Shown: positions 11,501 through 21,290, counted from the stretch's first letter. The stretch: DNA of 64,000 bases from Agapetus fuscipes (GCA_951799405.1 OX637343.1:11448524-11512523); one strand, 5' to 3'. Numbers and translations are program-made. Notes: a model not told the origin generated them from the sequence alone.

Positions 11501-11881
11501 AACAAAATAGTGACGTCACGTTTTTTTTGCATTTGTCATTTGTGTCGACTTCATTGTGTTCTAAGGTTGCTGGTACAATTGTCTAAGAGTAGACAAAGCA
11601 TACAAAGATAAGAAAAAAAATATATAAAAATAAAAGAAAGATGGTGTTTACCGAAATGTAAGCACTGTTAGGGGCCTGTAAGACTTGTGGCTGGCATTTC
11701 TCTTGATATCAGCGCCCCAAAAGTCGTGTATAAACAAATCTCTTGCCGGCGTTTTGAGGTTAACATCGCCATTTTTGACGATTGCTTCAGAATCATCAAA
11801 CACAAAATCTCCATCAAGGGAAAATGCATAAATCAACAAGGAAACCAAGATGAGAAGTATTCCATTGTGGTAACACACCAT
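5223..11881 (-). CDS. TMTC4: TMTC4-like protein, N-terminal 579 residues in six exons
   Basis: Joining exons 11881-11652, 8427-7950, 7413-7087, 6842-6637, 6026-5846 and 5539-5223 gives one unbroken frame. TMTC proteins are multi-pass endoplasmic-reticulum proteins with C-terminal TPRs; the family O-mannosylates cadherin-type proteins, and TMTC4 is also linked to ER calcium handling. Here I see an N-terminal hydrophobic segment, a luminal FVFDDSEAI motif with the acidic pair of GT-C-type transferases, the [14 protein letters not shown] block, [15 protein letters not shown], and then TPRs. The FDDSEAI and [14 protein letters not shown] blocks resemble TMTC4 more than TMTC1-3. The remaining TPRs must lie left of the window, beyond the gypsy insertion. 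The gene is transcribed divergently from the anoctamin gene. Confidence 0.85.
5597..5836 (+). repeat. Repeat A, near full-length copy
   Basis: Begins CCTTGACTTACAGG and ends at the TTGCAACTTAGATTAG microsatellite end. It fills most of the intron between TMTC4 exons 5 and 6. Confidence 0.85.
5846..6026 (-). CDS. TMTC4: TMTC4-like exon 5
   Basis: Acceptor TGATTTTAG|GTTGG and donor CATAAG|GTAATC. It encodes the family signature PFLPSSN followed by [16 protein letters not shown], with two membrane-spanning stretches. Confidence 0.92.
6358..6545 (-). repeat. SINE B, diverged copy
   Basis: The reverse complement shows a tRNA-like head (TAGCTCAGTTGGTAGAA) and pieces of the SINE B body. It is old, and it is not a functional tRNA gene because the stem regions are broken. 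Confidence 0.55.
6637..6842 (-). CDS. TMTC4: TMTC4-like exon 4
   Basis: Acceptor TTTTTTTAG|GTA and donor AAAAG|GTACAT. It encodes NYVYFMN, then the strongly conserved [10 protein letters not shown] motif, then a hydrophobic helix. Confidence 0.9.
6925..7032 (+). pseudogene. RTE 3'-end fragment
   Basis: About 105 bp resembles the last codons and 3' end of the RTE element at 23.9 kb (TGGAGACACATCTGCAGAGG, then GGCTACCCCT and a degraded tail). It lies antisense in the TMTC4 intron. Confidence 0.65.
7087..7413 (-). CDS. TMTC4: TMTC4-like exon 3
   Basis: Acceptor TTTTTTTTCAG|GGA and donor CGC|GTGAGT, both in phase 0. It encodes residues 237-345: a transmembrane helix starting GICFVYD, a long polar asparagine/lysine-rich loop, another helix, and the NPAAF motif typical of the family. 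Confidence 0.88.
7498..7690 (-). repeat. Repeat E copy
   Basis: The reverse complement contains TAGGAAAAAGGCAAGCAAAT and the AATGTTC-like and CAAGACTTG segments seen at 22.1, 22.6 and 28.1 kb. A second fragment lies at about 7785-7835. The family is unclassified; the boundaries are approximate. Confidence 0.5.
7950..8427 (-). CDS. TMTC4: TMTC4-like exon 2
   Basis: Acceptor TTTTTTTTCAG|CC and donor CTG|GTAACA. The junction codon rebuilds arginine (FR-LN). It encodes the LSG loop, transmembrane helices, the HPIHVEAV motif and the SKETGIT segment, ending at residue 236. A plus-strand frame here is only a shadow. Confidence 0.9.
8476..10157. mobile_element. Non-autonomous hAT element, 1.68 kb
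   Basis: The ends are CAGAGGCGG and CCGCCTCTG, with the 8-bp duplication GGTATAAC directly flanking both sides (8468-8475 and 10158-10165). hAT transposons make 8-bp duplications and have CAG-type ends. I see no recognisable transposase inside, so it is a deletion derivative or an old copy. It sits in TMTC4 intron 1 and hosts the MITE at 9313-9714. Confidence 0.8.
9313..9714. mobile_element. PIF/Harbinger-type MITE, 402 bp
   Basis: Terminal inverted repeats of at least 35 bp start GACCCTCCGCACACTAGACG and are flanked by TAA on both sides (9310-9312, 9715-9717), the TWA target typical of PIF/Harbinger. The ends are very GC-rich, with repeated CGACAG/CTGTCG motifs. It is nested in the hAT element. 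Confidence 0.8.
10677..10934 (-). repeat. Repeat A, full-length reference copy
   Basis: Repeat A is a roughly 255-260 bp interspersed family with nearly thirty full or partial copies in the window. Oriented with its microsatellite at the 3' end, it runs from TTCCTTGACTTATAGGTTGG, through ATGGTTCACTTTGCCAATG and the GCGCGAACTT segment, to TTGCAACTTAGATTATAGAT. The variable ATTAG/ATTATAG tail is like that of some SINEs and LINEs, but there is no tRNA-like head and no coding capacity. I do not recognise the family. Confidence 0.85.
11336..11481. repeat. Small foldback element
   Basis: An inverted repeat of about 32 bp (CTTTTACACTAGATTGCATT on the left, its near complement at 11449-11481) encloses a short spacer. 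It lies in TMTC4 intron 1, close to exon 1. No clear target duplication was seen. Confidence 0.5.
11652..11881 (-). CDS. TMTC4: TMTC4-like exon 1 (start codon)
   Basis: ATG at 11881-11879 sits in a good context (AAAATGG). The exon encodes a signal-anchor-like hydrophobic stretch at residues 7-22, then the FVFDDSEAI motif and the [13 protein letters not shown] block. It ends at donor CG|GTAAAC. An upstream ATG in the 5' leader is followed at once by TAG, a minimal uORF. Confidence 0.88.
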
Positions 11882-13610
11882 TTTAAAAATGGAATCTACA
11901 TTTTTTCACCGGCGTGAAATTATTATCCCCTTGTTGACAAAAAAGCGAAATAAAGTGACAGTCGCAGATTGTACTTTCTCTTCTTCTTATACAGAAAAAA
12001 AAAAAAAAAAACAGAGAATCTTGTTTTTCATAGTAAATGCACTGCACAAGACTTAAAATTCAAGATTTCGGTATCAAAACCTTTTTTCCGCGCAAATACA
12101 TTGACATTTCCAACTAAAGTTTATATTGTATTATGAAATACCTACCGTAGTAAAACAAGAAATGTTGGCACCCTTGTTTTAATTCATCCTCCGTAAAATT
12201 TGACATTTGACAGCATAGAGTATTATAGGTTTATAGAGATCCCACTTAAAAAAAAAAGTGGGAATGCCAGAATCTTAGCTACCTCTGGGGAGATTACGGA
12301 AGCTTTTGATAATATTATGGAATGTATAATATCTCTCATACCTAAAATTTATTTCAAATATTTTTTGATATTATAGGAAACTAATGGTGAGGTCATGTCA
12401 AAGAAAAGTTTTTTTTTTGTTTTAAAAATTTATTTATTTTAAAATAAAATATACAAGTTTACACAAATATACATTCTTAAATAATGCACCGAACTACATT
12501 TTGGTTTAAAGCTAAATTAAGGTAATTAAGGTTTTGGCAAATTAAGTTAAAATAATGTAAATCATTTTGAAAGTTTGGTGTCAATTAAAGTTTATTTAGA
12601 GGCACTAGTATTTTTTAGCTGGAACGTAACAAAAACATGAAGGTTTTTTGTACTTTATAGCAGTCTTATATTTGTGAACGAATTTTTTTGAGGTTACGAC
12701 GGAAATACGTTGTCCGGCACCAGGCCACCTATACACCATTTTCACGTACTTTTTTCACGCACAAAGTATTATATTCTTTTCAAATAACTTTTTGCACAAT
12801 TTAACGCCTGTGAAAACAGCCAAAAACAGCATTCAACGGTTAAAAATTTACGACCCCACGCCAAGCAATCATTATCTGTGGGCGCCATTTTGGCTGTCAA
12901 GGGAATATCGGTAATACCAAATAGTAGTTTCCTACTATTATTTTGGACAAGAACCAATAAAGCAGCATCTACTGGTAGAGTAAGGAAGCTTGGTGGTCAA
13001 TAGCGTTGTATGGAAGATTCCTAAGCATGTTTGACAGTTCCGTGGGAAGGATAGCGACAAGTTTTCAGCTAAATTCTCGTAATTTGTGAGTAATTTTATT
13101 TATAAATATAAATGAAAAAATATTATATACCAATATTGCAACACAAACCCACGTCACCTGTGCTAATTCAAGTCTTGACAATCTAGTTAACGCGTCTCAA
13201 AGTGTCCAATATATTATTTTCCGGGCCAAGCTGTTGTTTGGATAACCTAACTGGACTTTTTTTTATTATAAAAAAATATTGTCAGTTTTTTGGCTCTCAT
13301 TGCCTTGTACCGTGTGTGAATTTATTTTTCTACATAGTAAATCAATGTATGCATATTATGTTATTATTATTTTCTTTTGTTATGTTATTGCCAACCAGTG
13401 AACAAAGTCCAATGTTATGTCTTTTGTGTGTTGATTTAAAATTTGAATTAAGAATACCTACGAACGTTTTGGATAATATTTCAAATCGCAAATGAAATGT
13501 ATGTGACCAAAGGACGCAAACTCACATACATATTATGTGATATGCATGGATGATAGGTATTTTCTTGTTATACCTACCTATTTTAAATCCAAATTCAGTA
13601 AATTGATACT
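11882..13610. other. Upstream region of TMTC4-like gene, no gene recognised
   Basis: AT-rich sequence with homopolymer runs and a small perfect hairpin at 12241-12262 (CCCACTT / AAGTGGG). It must contain the TMTC4 promoter, but I see no clear core promoter motif. An open frame at 13202-13495 has no family features and is probably chance. Confidence 0.5.
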
Positions 13611-13770
13611 TCCGGGACTTATAAATTGGTATGAGGCTGACCACTCATATTATAAAATGGTTTTTCTCTTTCCAATGTTTCAGGGAAAAGTGGCAAGAGT
13701 TGCATGGCTTTTGTTTATATGAGGATTGGGGTTTATTTTATCAATACCCCGACACATGCATCATTTGTAA
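13611..13770 (+). repeat. Repeat A, heavily decayed copy
   Basis: GACTTATAAATTGGTATGAGG and later segments match repeat A with many changes; the 3' end is lost. Confidence 0.5.
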
Positions 13771-14037
13771 CCACAATCTTTAACTTTTTTCTTGTAGTAT
13801 TATTAAATATGACACTTAAGTAAATATTAATATATCATGGCTACTTTAACAAAGTAGTTGGTGAGCACTGTTTTTGTGTGAACCAAAATTCAAGAGCCTC
13901 TGCAAGCTTGGTCTTCTCTAAGTAATATCTTTCATATTTGAATGAATATCTTAGTCAATCACTTTTAGATACAACATTTTATTGTTTTCTCTTTCAAGAG
14001 GGATCCTTAGTAGAAACAACTTCCGGTTTCGGTGTTT

Positions 14038-14195
14038 TTTTCAAATCCATAATAAAAATACCTTCAAGGTTTACTCGGCCTTTATGGGAACCTTAGAAGC
14101 TGGGAAACCTCCGGAAAGTGTCTGGCCTTAGGCTGACCCCTTTATCTGTGAGCACAAATATCTTTCACATGCCACATGTCGCTTTGAAATCGGTT
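14038..14195 (+). repeat. SINE B body fragment, decayed
   Basis: AAGGTTTACTCGGCC, GAAGCTGGGAAACC and CACATGCCACATG follow the SINE B order, but the tRNA head is missing. Confidence 0.55.
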
Positions 14196-14456
14196 TTGAA
14201 AGTTTCCATTTATTTGCTTATAATAATATTTATTTACTTAAACCTCTTAATATGTATCTCCATAACCCAAGCAGATAGGTACCTACTTACTTTTTATCTT
14301 AAAGTACAATCTTATATTCATACTCTTGCAGGTAAAACAACATAAATCTAATAATAAACATAAGTAAACACGCTTTCAACCTAAATCTATGCTACTATCT
14401 ACGATGTCCATACATATTATCATTTATTGATTTAAAAAATGTAATTGGTCGTGTAT

Positions 14457-14515
14457 GTTCCTTGACTTATAGGTTGGTATGCGGCTGACCACCCATGCTG
14501 TAGAAAATTGTTCAC
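14457..14515 (+). repeat. Repeat A, 5' part split by BEL/Pao
   Basis: Starts CCTTGACTTATAGGTTGG and stops at GTTCAC (14510-14515). The missing remainder resumes with the same GTTCAC at 21031. Confidence 0.9.
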
Positions 14516-14922
14516 TGACAACGCCAAGTTTGACGTTATCATAAGGGGATGCGAGGGGGAGGATTTGAGATCGCAAACTGGTTCTCGATTATCGCGATCG
14601 GACGAACTGCCCAACAAATCTGTCTAGGCAGCCAACCAATGGAGCAAGGGGGAAGGAATCACGGAATCAAATGGTCTGGACTCACCTTATCTCCAATGGA
14701 TGCCTCTTTCGCGGAGCACTGGTCGCGTTTTTGTGTGTGGTTTCTCCTTCGTTCGCGCGCGGTGTACACTGCGATGGACACGTCTATCCAAGGCCGCGTA
14801 TGAAGAAGTACTGGCTGGAGACAGGTGATTGGGCAAATCGGATAGGTCAGATTATAGGCACAAGGACAAGGATTTTATGGCCAGCTACCCATAACAAACC
14901 TACCTAACAGTTCGCCCAAACA
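14516..14922 (-). repeat. 3' LTR of BEL/Pao element
   Basis: In the element's orientation it starts TGTTTGGGCG and ends GTTGTCA. It is identical to the other LTR except in the last roughly 45 bp of U5 (14516-14560). The open frames inside it are not genes; they recur unchanged in the other LTR. Confidence 0.95.
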
Positions 14923-14924
14923 TG

Positions 14925-14930
14925 CCCCCC
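14925..14930 (-). other. Polypurine tract of BEL/Pao element
   Basis: A GGGGGG run directly upstream (element orientation) of the 3' LTR, the position where plus-strand DNA synthesis is primed. Confidence 0.7.
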
Positions 14931-15041
14931 AGCTTGAGAGGACGTAGTCCTTTCAAAACAATGATTTATTTATTTATTTGTTTATTATTATAACTTAAAT
15001 CTACTTAATTTAGCGAGTGGACTGTATATTATTTTGTAATG

Positions 15042-18000
15042 TTATTGATTTGGCAACGGACAAACCTTGACAACTGGACGCCTATAAGTTCCAGTTTTCG
15101 TCCGGACATTAACTACTCTAGCTATACCGTCCGCTCCCGGAAAGACATCCTCAATAACTCCTAGTGGCCAATTAAGAGGTGCACTACCTTCAGTTTTTAA
15201 CAAGACAACAGATCCAATCTTGATTGGCTCTGTTTCCGTGTTCCATTTCTGACGCGTTTGGAGAGTGTGAAGGTACTCCACCTTCCACCGTTTCCAGAAA
15301 GACTGAACTAAATGGTCCACATACTGTTTACGAGACAGTAAACTAATGTCTCTAGAGGAGGTATCTGTCGCCGGAAGTGACTTTAGAGGAGTCAATGTGA
15401 GAAAATGTGCGGGGGTTAGAGCAATAGGTTCGGATGGATCGGCACTCAAACATGAAAGCGGTCTGGAGTTTAAAATTGCTTCAATTTGCGCAAGTACTGT
15501 AGACATTTCCTCGAATGTCAATAATTGTTTACCAATTACTCGATTCAGATGGAGTTTGATACTCCGCACGTTACTCTCCCAAATTCCACCGAAATGCGGG
15601 GCGGATGGGGGATTGAACTTCCAATCTATCCGATGGTCTCTTAGTTCCCTGTCGAACTTATTTTGAAAAGCTTCAGACTCCAGGAGACCATAGAGAGCAT
15701 CGAGGTGAGATTTTGCACCAATGAAGTTTGTCCCACAGTCTGAGTACATTATTTTTACCGGCCCGCGTCGCGACAAAAATCGCTTAAGAGCGTTAATAAA
15801 TGTTTCCGTGCTTAGATCTGATGCGAGTTCGATATGAACCGCTTTCGTGATTAAGCACACAAACACACAAATGTATGCTTTAATTTTGTGCACACCTCTT
15901 TTTCTATAAGGAATCACACTTAAGGGGCCCGCGTAGTCTATGCCACAGTGGAAAAATGCCTTACCTTCATTTACCCGACAGGCAGGTAAATCCCCCATGA
16001 GGGGGAAGCGTGATTTTGGATTAACCTTATAACAAGTATAACATAATTGGACGCGTTTACGCACAATATTTCTAGCCGACAAAATCCAGAAATTTTGTCG
16101 CAAAAGGGACATCAGTAACTGAGGTCCGGAATGCAAGAATTTTCTATGATAGTAATCAATGATTAAATTCAAAATATGACCGCGACCTGGTAAAAGTATT
16201 GGATGTTTACTGTCATAAGCTAAGTCAGCGTTTACAAGTCTCCCTCCTACTCGTAACAACCCATCGGCGTCGATAAAGGCATTAAGCTTACGAAATGCAG
16301 GAGATAAGACTTTACCGGCTTTCGCGTTTTTAATTTCGTTCGAAAAATGATGATTTTGTAAGTCTTTTATAACTACGATTTCTGCAAACCGTAGGTGAGA
16401 GACTTCAAATTTTGATGACAATCTTTTTATAAAACGAAGTATGTAAATAACAACTCTTAACAATTTACTCCAGGAAGAGATTCGTTCAGCGAGTGAACCT
16501 AATAAAGTTGGTTGCTTGGGTAAGTTATCCATTACAGTCATAACTTTTATTTTTTGTTCCGGCGGGTTTTCAATAGTATTTGGATCAAATTTACAAAAAT
16601 TCCATTCTTCAATCGGTGAGCGCGCGAAGGCAGGGCCTTTAAACCAGAGCGGGTGGTCAATTAATTGTGCGGGAGTCAGACCGCGTGAGAGACAATCCGC
16701 GGGATTGTCTTTCCCGGCAATATGATAAAACTGACTTGGAGGTATATTATCCTGAATTATAGTTACTCTATTCGCGATGAAAGTCTGCCAGCGGGATGGG
16801 TGTGAATGAACCCAAGCGAGTGCCACTGTACTATCAGAAAAGGCGTATACATTATTAATTTGGCAGCGAGTTGAATATGTATCAATGACTACACGCATTA
16901 ATTTTGACAATATCAATATTCCCGATAATTCAAGTCTTGCTAAAGATATTGTACGACTTGGAGCTACTCGCGACTTAGCACAAGCTAAACTTATTTCTCC
17001 GCGTTTACTTGGAGGATTATATACATGAATATATATCACCGCTCCATATGCTCTCTCACTTGCGTCCGCGAATCCCAATAGGGATATAATCGACTCCTGC
17101 GTTACACCTGTATGACGTGGCAGCTGAATACTTTGAAGGAGTGGGAGTTCCGATTCATAATTTTCCCAAGTTGAAATTATACTCTGAGGAGGACAATCGT
17201 CCCAATCGATTTTATGTTCCCAGAGAAATTTAATCATTAATTTAGCTGTTACAATCACGGGTGCTACAAACCCCATCAAATCCCAGAAGCGCGCAATTGT
17301 CGACAGAATATTTCGTTTTGTACATTTACGAAATTTGTTAGTGACACTAAAGGTAAAAACATCTTTTCCAGGCAACCAATGCAAACCAAGGATGGTACAT
17401 TGATCTTCTGAACTGAACTCCACAGCTTCAGAAATGCGACAAGCTGAGGGAATGCCTCCCATGACTGATGGTGAATTACTCGAGAACTTCACCAATTCAA
17501 AACCGCCCGCAAGAAATAATTCAATCAATTGGTTTGAAAGTGCGATAGCCTCTTCATCATTTAAACAGCTAGAAACCAAATCATCCATGTAAATATCTCT
17601 CTCTGCTACAAGTGCCGCTAATGGAAAACGTGTTCGCTCATCATCAATTAAACGACGAACGGTACGCATTGCAAGGTATGGGCTGCACTTTAAGCCAAAT
17701 GGTACGCGTGTAAATTCAAAAAGCTGAAGTGGATCATTTTTATCAAACCGATATAAAACTCTCTGATAGCATCTATGCTCTTTATTTACCAGAATTTGCA
17801 TATACATTTTACGTATGTCAGCGCTTAGAGCAACTGGAAACAAGCGAAAGTGTAATATTATTTTAAATAGATCATTTTGAAGATTTCTACCCGTATGTAG
17901 AACATCATTCAGCGATAATCCTGATGTAGTTTTCATACTAGCATCTATTACTGCGCGAACCTTAGTTGTGGATTTATTTTCACGTATCACTGCATGATGC

Positions 18001-20180
18001 GGTGCTATGTATTGCAAGCTCAAGCATTGATCCGAATTTATATTTACAGGATTTAAATACCCTTCTTGTATATAATTTTTGAAAATAAGGTCGTATTCCA
18101 ATTTTACAGAAGAGTTTGAAAGCAGTTTCCTTTCCAACGCGTAAAATCTCCGCTCTGCCGCTCTCTGAGAATCACCAAGCTGCCCCGGATCGGTCTTGAA
18201 AGGCAGCATTACGGAAAATCTACCAGTCTTGTCTCTCGTGGTGGTGTTGGTATATTTCTCTTCACATACCAGCTCCTCGATTTGTGGAGTGGAGACGTCC
18301 GGTACGTCCTCCAACTCCAAGATATTTTTCATTTCAATTTCAATTGTTGAAAAGAAACAATAATCTGTTTTGATTGCCGGTAGCACTGGAACTTTCCCTA
18401 GTATCACATACCCAAATAGGGTATCCAGTGCAACTGGCTCGCCTAAATTTCGTGAGATAGTGTTGTGTTTTATCACACGGGAGAATACATCTGCACCCAG
18501 AATCATGTCAATTTTTCCGGGAATAAAATATTTTTCATCAGCCAAACGTAATGATTTTAAATATTCTAAATTTTCAATATTAATGTTGGCGACGGGTATT
18601 TTATCAGTTATTTGATTAACCACCAAAGGCGATAGTTTAAAATTGACCGATTTCTCAACTCTCGAAAGAAGGGTAATTGTTGTCACTCCCTTGATAGGGT
18701 TGACAATATCCCCTATTCCTGAAACAACTTTGTCTCGCGTCGTCTTTACATCAAGATGAAGTTCTCGACAACAGGAGGCCGTTATTATGTCTCTCTGTGA
18801 AGCACTGTCTAATAAAGCGCGAATAGTGTGTCTTTGACCCCGCTTGTCTAAGATTACACAACAAACAGTTCCTAGTAAAACCGTAGATTCTACCTCACTA
18901 GAATTAGGGCCCATAGCACAAAGCGCTAGGGGCTCCGCCTTTTCTTCGGCCGCGGCTTGCAAATTCAAGTTGAAATGCAGGCTAGTATGGTGGGATCGAT
19001 TACAAACGCTGCATCTTCCCTTTGATTTACAATTCTTGAGATTATGCATCGTACTTAGACAATTGACACATAATTTCTTTGATTTTATAAAATTGTACCT
19101 TTCCCGAGCGTCCAGGATAGTGTATTTCGGACACTGGTACAACTTTGAGTGGTTGTTATCTCCGCACAACAAACATTTGTCAGTATTAACTGTCACAAAT
19201 GCCCTAACGTTTTTCTGGGAAGCTGAGGGCTTGCGCGGCATCGCGTTAATTTGATTGTTAATTTTACTGCTTCTACTTCCGTTTGCGCGCTGTAGTATTC
19301 GCGAGTAATTTCTAATGAATTCCACAAATTTTATTGAATCTACTGAGTCTGAAGAATCTTGTATAGAAACTTCAAAAGCCTTAATCGTATCCATGTCAAG
19401 TTTCTTACACGCAATGTGTATGAATATAAAGTCTTCTAGATTCTCCATGTTCAACTGTTTGATTGCAGCAGTTAAACCTGAAAATAGATCAATAAAGTCC
19501 TCCAAGTTTGAGGCAGATGGTTCCTTTACTGCAGGAATATTTAACAATTTCTCTAGATAAGTTGTTGCCAGAACGCGCTTATCGTTGTATTTCTTGACCA
19601 ACGAATTCCATAAAATTGTATAATTTTGAGCAGTTGGCAATAAACCTTGGCAAATGCTTTGAGCTTTTCCTACCAGTTTTCCAACTAAATATTGAATCTT
19701 TTCACCTTCCGTTAGACTGTCATTCTCATGGACCATAGATTTAAAATTTTCATAAAACACCGGCCAATTGTTTACATCTCCGTTGAAGGCACACAGCTCT
19801 AATCGTGGTAGTTGGATGCTCCTTTTTAAAGGAATATCATTTGCACTTGAGGATTTTGTTGTGTCTTTTAAATTCTCGTAAGTATATTTAATTTCAGCGT
19901 ATAAGTCTTCAAATGAAAGAATTATATTATTATCTGTTGCTTCATCTTCCTCACTTTCTGCAATTAAATCATTTTTTTCTTTCACCAGTAATAAAAATTC
20001 TTTACGCCAGTTGTCAATGCCTGCCGCGTGCACTTTAAATTTACGCAAATAAATTTCTCCCAAATGAATTGAATTAATGGTATCGAAAATGCATTGTGCC
20101 CGTTCCAAGTACGTCTCTATCTCATTCTGGAGGCGCTCCTTACGTCGTTGAAATGCCCGTTTCTCGCGTTCTGACGTCAT
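15042..20180 (-). CDS. BEL/Pao Gag-Pol polyprotein, 1712 residues
   Basis: A single intact frame, as usual for BEL/Pao. In order: a gag region with a coiled-coil-like N-terminus; Cys/His zinc-knuckle clusters at about residues 335-400; a retropepsin-like protease with LDSAS (catalytic D458) in place of the commoner DTG; a reverse transcriptase with YMDD (864-867); an RNase H-like region; an integrase with an HHCC module and D1415, D1481, E1535; and a C-terminal domain typical of the group. The ATG at 20180 is the first in frame, about 440 bp inside the 5' LTR. All catalytic residues I can identify are present, so the protein could be functional. Confidence 0.95.
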   Translation of the reverse strand: MTSEREKRAFQRRKERLQNEIETYLERAQCIFDTINSIHLGEIYLRKFKVHAAGIDNWRKEFLLLVKEKNDLIAESEEDEATDNNIILSFEDLYAEIKYTYENLKDTTKSSSANDIPLKRSIQLPRLELCAFNGDVNNWPVFYENFKSMVHENDSLTEGEKIQYLVGKLVGKAQSICQGLLPTAQNYTILWNSLVKKYNDKRVLATTYLEKLLNIPAVKEPSASNLEDFIDLFSGLTAAIKQLNMENLEDFIFIHIACKKLDMDTIKAFEVSIQDSSDSVDSIKFVEFIRNYSRILQRANGSRSSKINNQINAMPRKPSASQKNVRAFVTVNTDKCLLCGDNNHSKLYQCPKYTILDARERYNFIKSKKLCVNCLSTMHNLKNCKSKGRCSVCNRSHHTSLHFNLNLQAAAEEKAEPLALCAMGPNSSEVESTVLLGTVCCVILDKRGQRHTIRALLDSASQRDIITASCCRELHLDVKTTRDKVVSGIGDIVNPIKGVTTITLLSRVEKSVNFKLSPLVVNQITDKIPVANINIENLEYLKSLRLADEKYFIPGKIDMILGADVFSRVIKHNTISRNLGEPVALDTLFGYVILGKVPVLPAIKTDYCFFSTIEIEMKNILELEDVPDVSTPQIEELVCEEKYTNTTTRDKTGRFSVMLPFKTDPGQLGDSQRAAERRFYALERKLLSNSSVKLEYDLIFKNYIQEGYLNPVNINSDQCLSLQYIAPHHAVIRENKSTTKVRAVIDASMKTTSGLSLNDVLHTGRNLQNDLFKIILHFRLFPVALSADIRKMYMQILVNKEHRCYQRVLYRFDKNDPLQLFEFTRVPFGLKCSPYLAMRTVRRLIDDERTRFPLAALVAERDIYMDDLVSSCLNDEEAIALSNQLIELFLAGGFELVKFSSNSPSVMGGIPSACRISEAVEFSSEDQCTILGLHWLPGKDVFTFSVTNKFRKCTKRNILSTIARFWDLMGFVAPVIVTAKLMIKFLWEHKIDWDDCPPQSIISTWENYESELPLLQSIQLPRHTGVTQESIISLLGFADASERAYGAVIYIHVYNPPSKRGEISLACAKSRVAPSRTISLARLELSGILILSKLMRVVIDTYSTRCQINNVYAFSDSTVALAWVHSHPSRWQTFIANRVTIIQDNIPPSQFYHIAGKDNPADCLSRGLTPAQLIDHPLWFKGPAFARSPIEEWNFCKFDPNTIENPPEQKIKVMTVMDNLPKQPTLLGSLAERISSWSKLLRVVIYILRFIKRLSSKFEVSHLRFAEIVVIKDLQNHHFSNEIKNAKAGKVLSPAFRKLNAFIDADGLLRVGGRLVNADLAYDSKHPILLPGRGHILNLIIDYYHRKFLHSGPQLLMSLLRQNFWILSARNIVRKRVQLCYTCYKVNPKSRFPLMGDLPACRVNEGKAFFHCGIDYAGPLSVIPYRKRGVHKIKAYICVFVCLITKAVHIELASDLSTETFINALKRFLSRRGPVKIMYSDCGTNFIGAKSHLDALYGLLESEAFQNKFDRELRDHRIDWKFNPPSAPHFGGIWESNVRSIKLHLNRVIGKQLLTFEEMSTVLAQIEAILNSRPLSCLSADPSEPIALTPAHFLTLTPLKSLPATDTSSRDISLLSRKQYVDHLVQSFWKRWKVEYLHTLQTRQKWNTETEPIKIGSVVLLKTEGSAPLNWPLGVIEDVFPGADGIARVVNVRTKTGTYRRPVVKVCPLPNQ

Positions 20181-20599
20181 GTTTTAAATTTGGCTTTAAT
20201 AAATTAAATTTGATAAATTAATAATAATTTTTACTAATCCCGTACGTACAAGTCCTTATTAATTGAAGTAGCAAAGAAAGAAGAAGGTTATAATAATTTT
20301 ATCAAAATGTAAACAAATAATGTAAACAAAGAAAGTAAACAATGCTAGTACCTAGGTAGTTACTTATACCGCGGGCTTAATTCGAATGTACCTAAAATGC
20401 AAGAGATAGGTATACTTACAAGGCAATTAAAGAATTAACCCGCACTTCGATTCCAAAGCGATAATTATGATAATAATGTATGAACGCGTCACGAATTGCA
20501 TTTTTGTAGCAATAAAAATGGCGAATATTTTTTTGAATCCGATTTCAAACTATAAGAATCTGAATTAATATTACGTGAATCTAATTTTTAATTTACGAT

Positions 20600-20617
20600 C
20601 CGGTTCTGTAAGGACCA
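20600..20617 (-). other. Candidate primer-binding site of BEL/Pao element
   Basis: TGGTCCTTACAGAACCGG starts six bases inside the 5' LTR and begins with TGG, the complement of a tRNA CCA end. I cannot assign the tRNA. Confidence 0.45.
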
Positions 20618-20623
20618 AAATTA

Positions 20624-21030
20624 TGGTAACGCCAAGTTTGACGCTATCATGTGGTAATGCGAGGGGGAGGATTTGAGATCGCAAACTGGTTCTCGATTAT
20701 CGCGATCGGACGAACTGCCCAACAAATCTGTCTAGGCAGCCAACCAATGGAGCAAGGGGGAAGGAATCACGGAATCAAATGGTCTGGACTCACCTTATCT
20801 CCAATGGATGCCTCTTTCGCGGAGCACTGGTCGCGTTTTTGTGTGTGGTTTCTCCTTCGTTCGCGCGCGGTGTACACTGCGATGGACACGTCTATCCAAG
20901 GCCGCGTATGAAGAAGTACTGGCTGGAGACAGGTGATTGGGCAAATCGGATAGGTCAGATTATAGGCACAAGGACAAGGATTTTATGGCCAGCTACCCAT
21001 AACAAACCTACCTAACAGTTCGCCCAAACA
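20624..21030 (-). repeat. 5' LTR of BEL/Pao element
   Basis: 407 bp, starting TGTTTGGGCG and ending GTTACCA in the element's orientation. It carries the promoter for the polyprotein gene. Differences from the other LTR cluster at its U5 end. Confidence 0.95.
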
Positions 21031-21232
21031 GTTCACTTTGCCAATGTCACCCCTGTTTCAGGGAAGGACGGCAAGAGTTGCAGGGTGTATGTCCATTTGA
21101 GATTTGGTTTTTATGTTGTAGGTTCACATGCGTCATGTGCAAGCGCGAACTTGTACGTGTCTGCTTGTGAAAATGCATGTAATGTGAATCTCCAATGTAA
21201 CATATCTTTGCAACTTAAATTAGATTATCTAA
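21031..21232 (+). repeat. Repeat A, 3' part split by BEL/Pao
   Basis: Resumes with GTTCACTTTGCCAATG and runs to the TTGCAACTTAAATTAG end. Together with 14457-14515 it forms one full-length copy. Confidence 0.9.
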
Positions 21233-21290
21233 GCAACAGGCTCCGGTAATTTTGTTTAAAAAAAGGCTACAGTAAAGAAAATATACCGTG

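Larger units (their letters stand above)
14516..21030 (-). mobile_element. Complete BEL/Pao LTR retrotransposon
   Basis: Two 407-bp LTRs (14516-14922 and 20624-21030) flank an internal region with one intact minus-strand polyprotein gene. GTTCAC is duplicated on both sides, close to the 5-bp duplication usual for this superfamily. A polypurine tract and a candidate primer-binding site sit where expected. Near-identical LTRs and the open frame mark a young, possibly active copy. It interrupts a repeat A copy, which is therefore older. Confidence 0.95.

Noticed and set aside
13202..13495. 97-codon frame upstream of TMTC4
   Set aside because: AT-rich, hydrophobic by composition, no family motif or splice context.
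14549..14907. Open frames repeated identically at 20651-21015
   Set aside because: They lie inside the BEL/Pao LTRs and are copies of each other, not genes.
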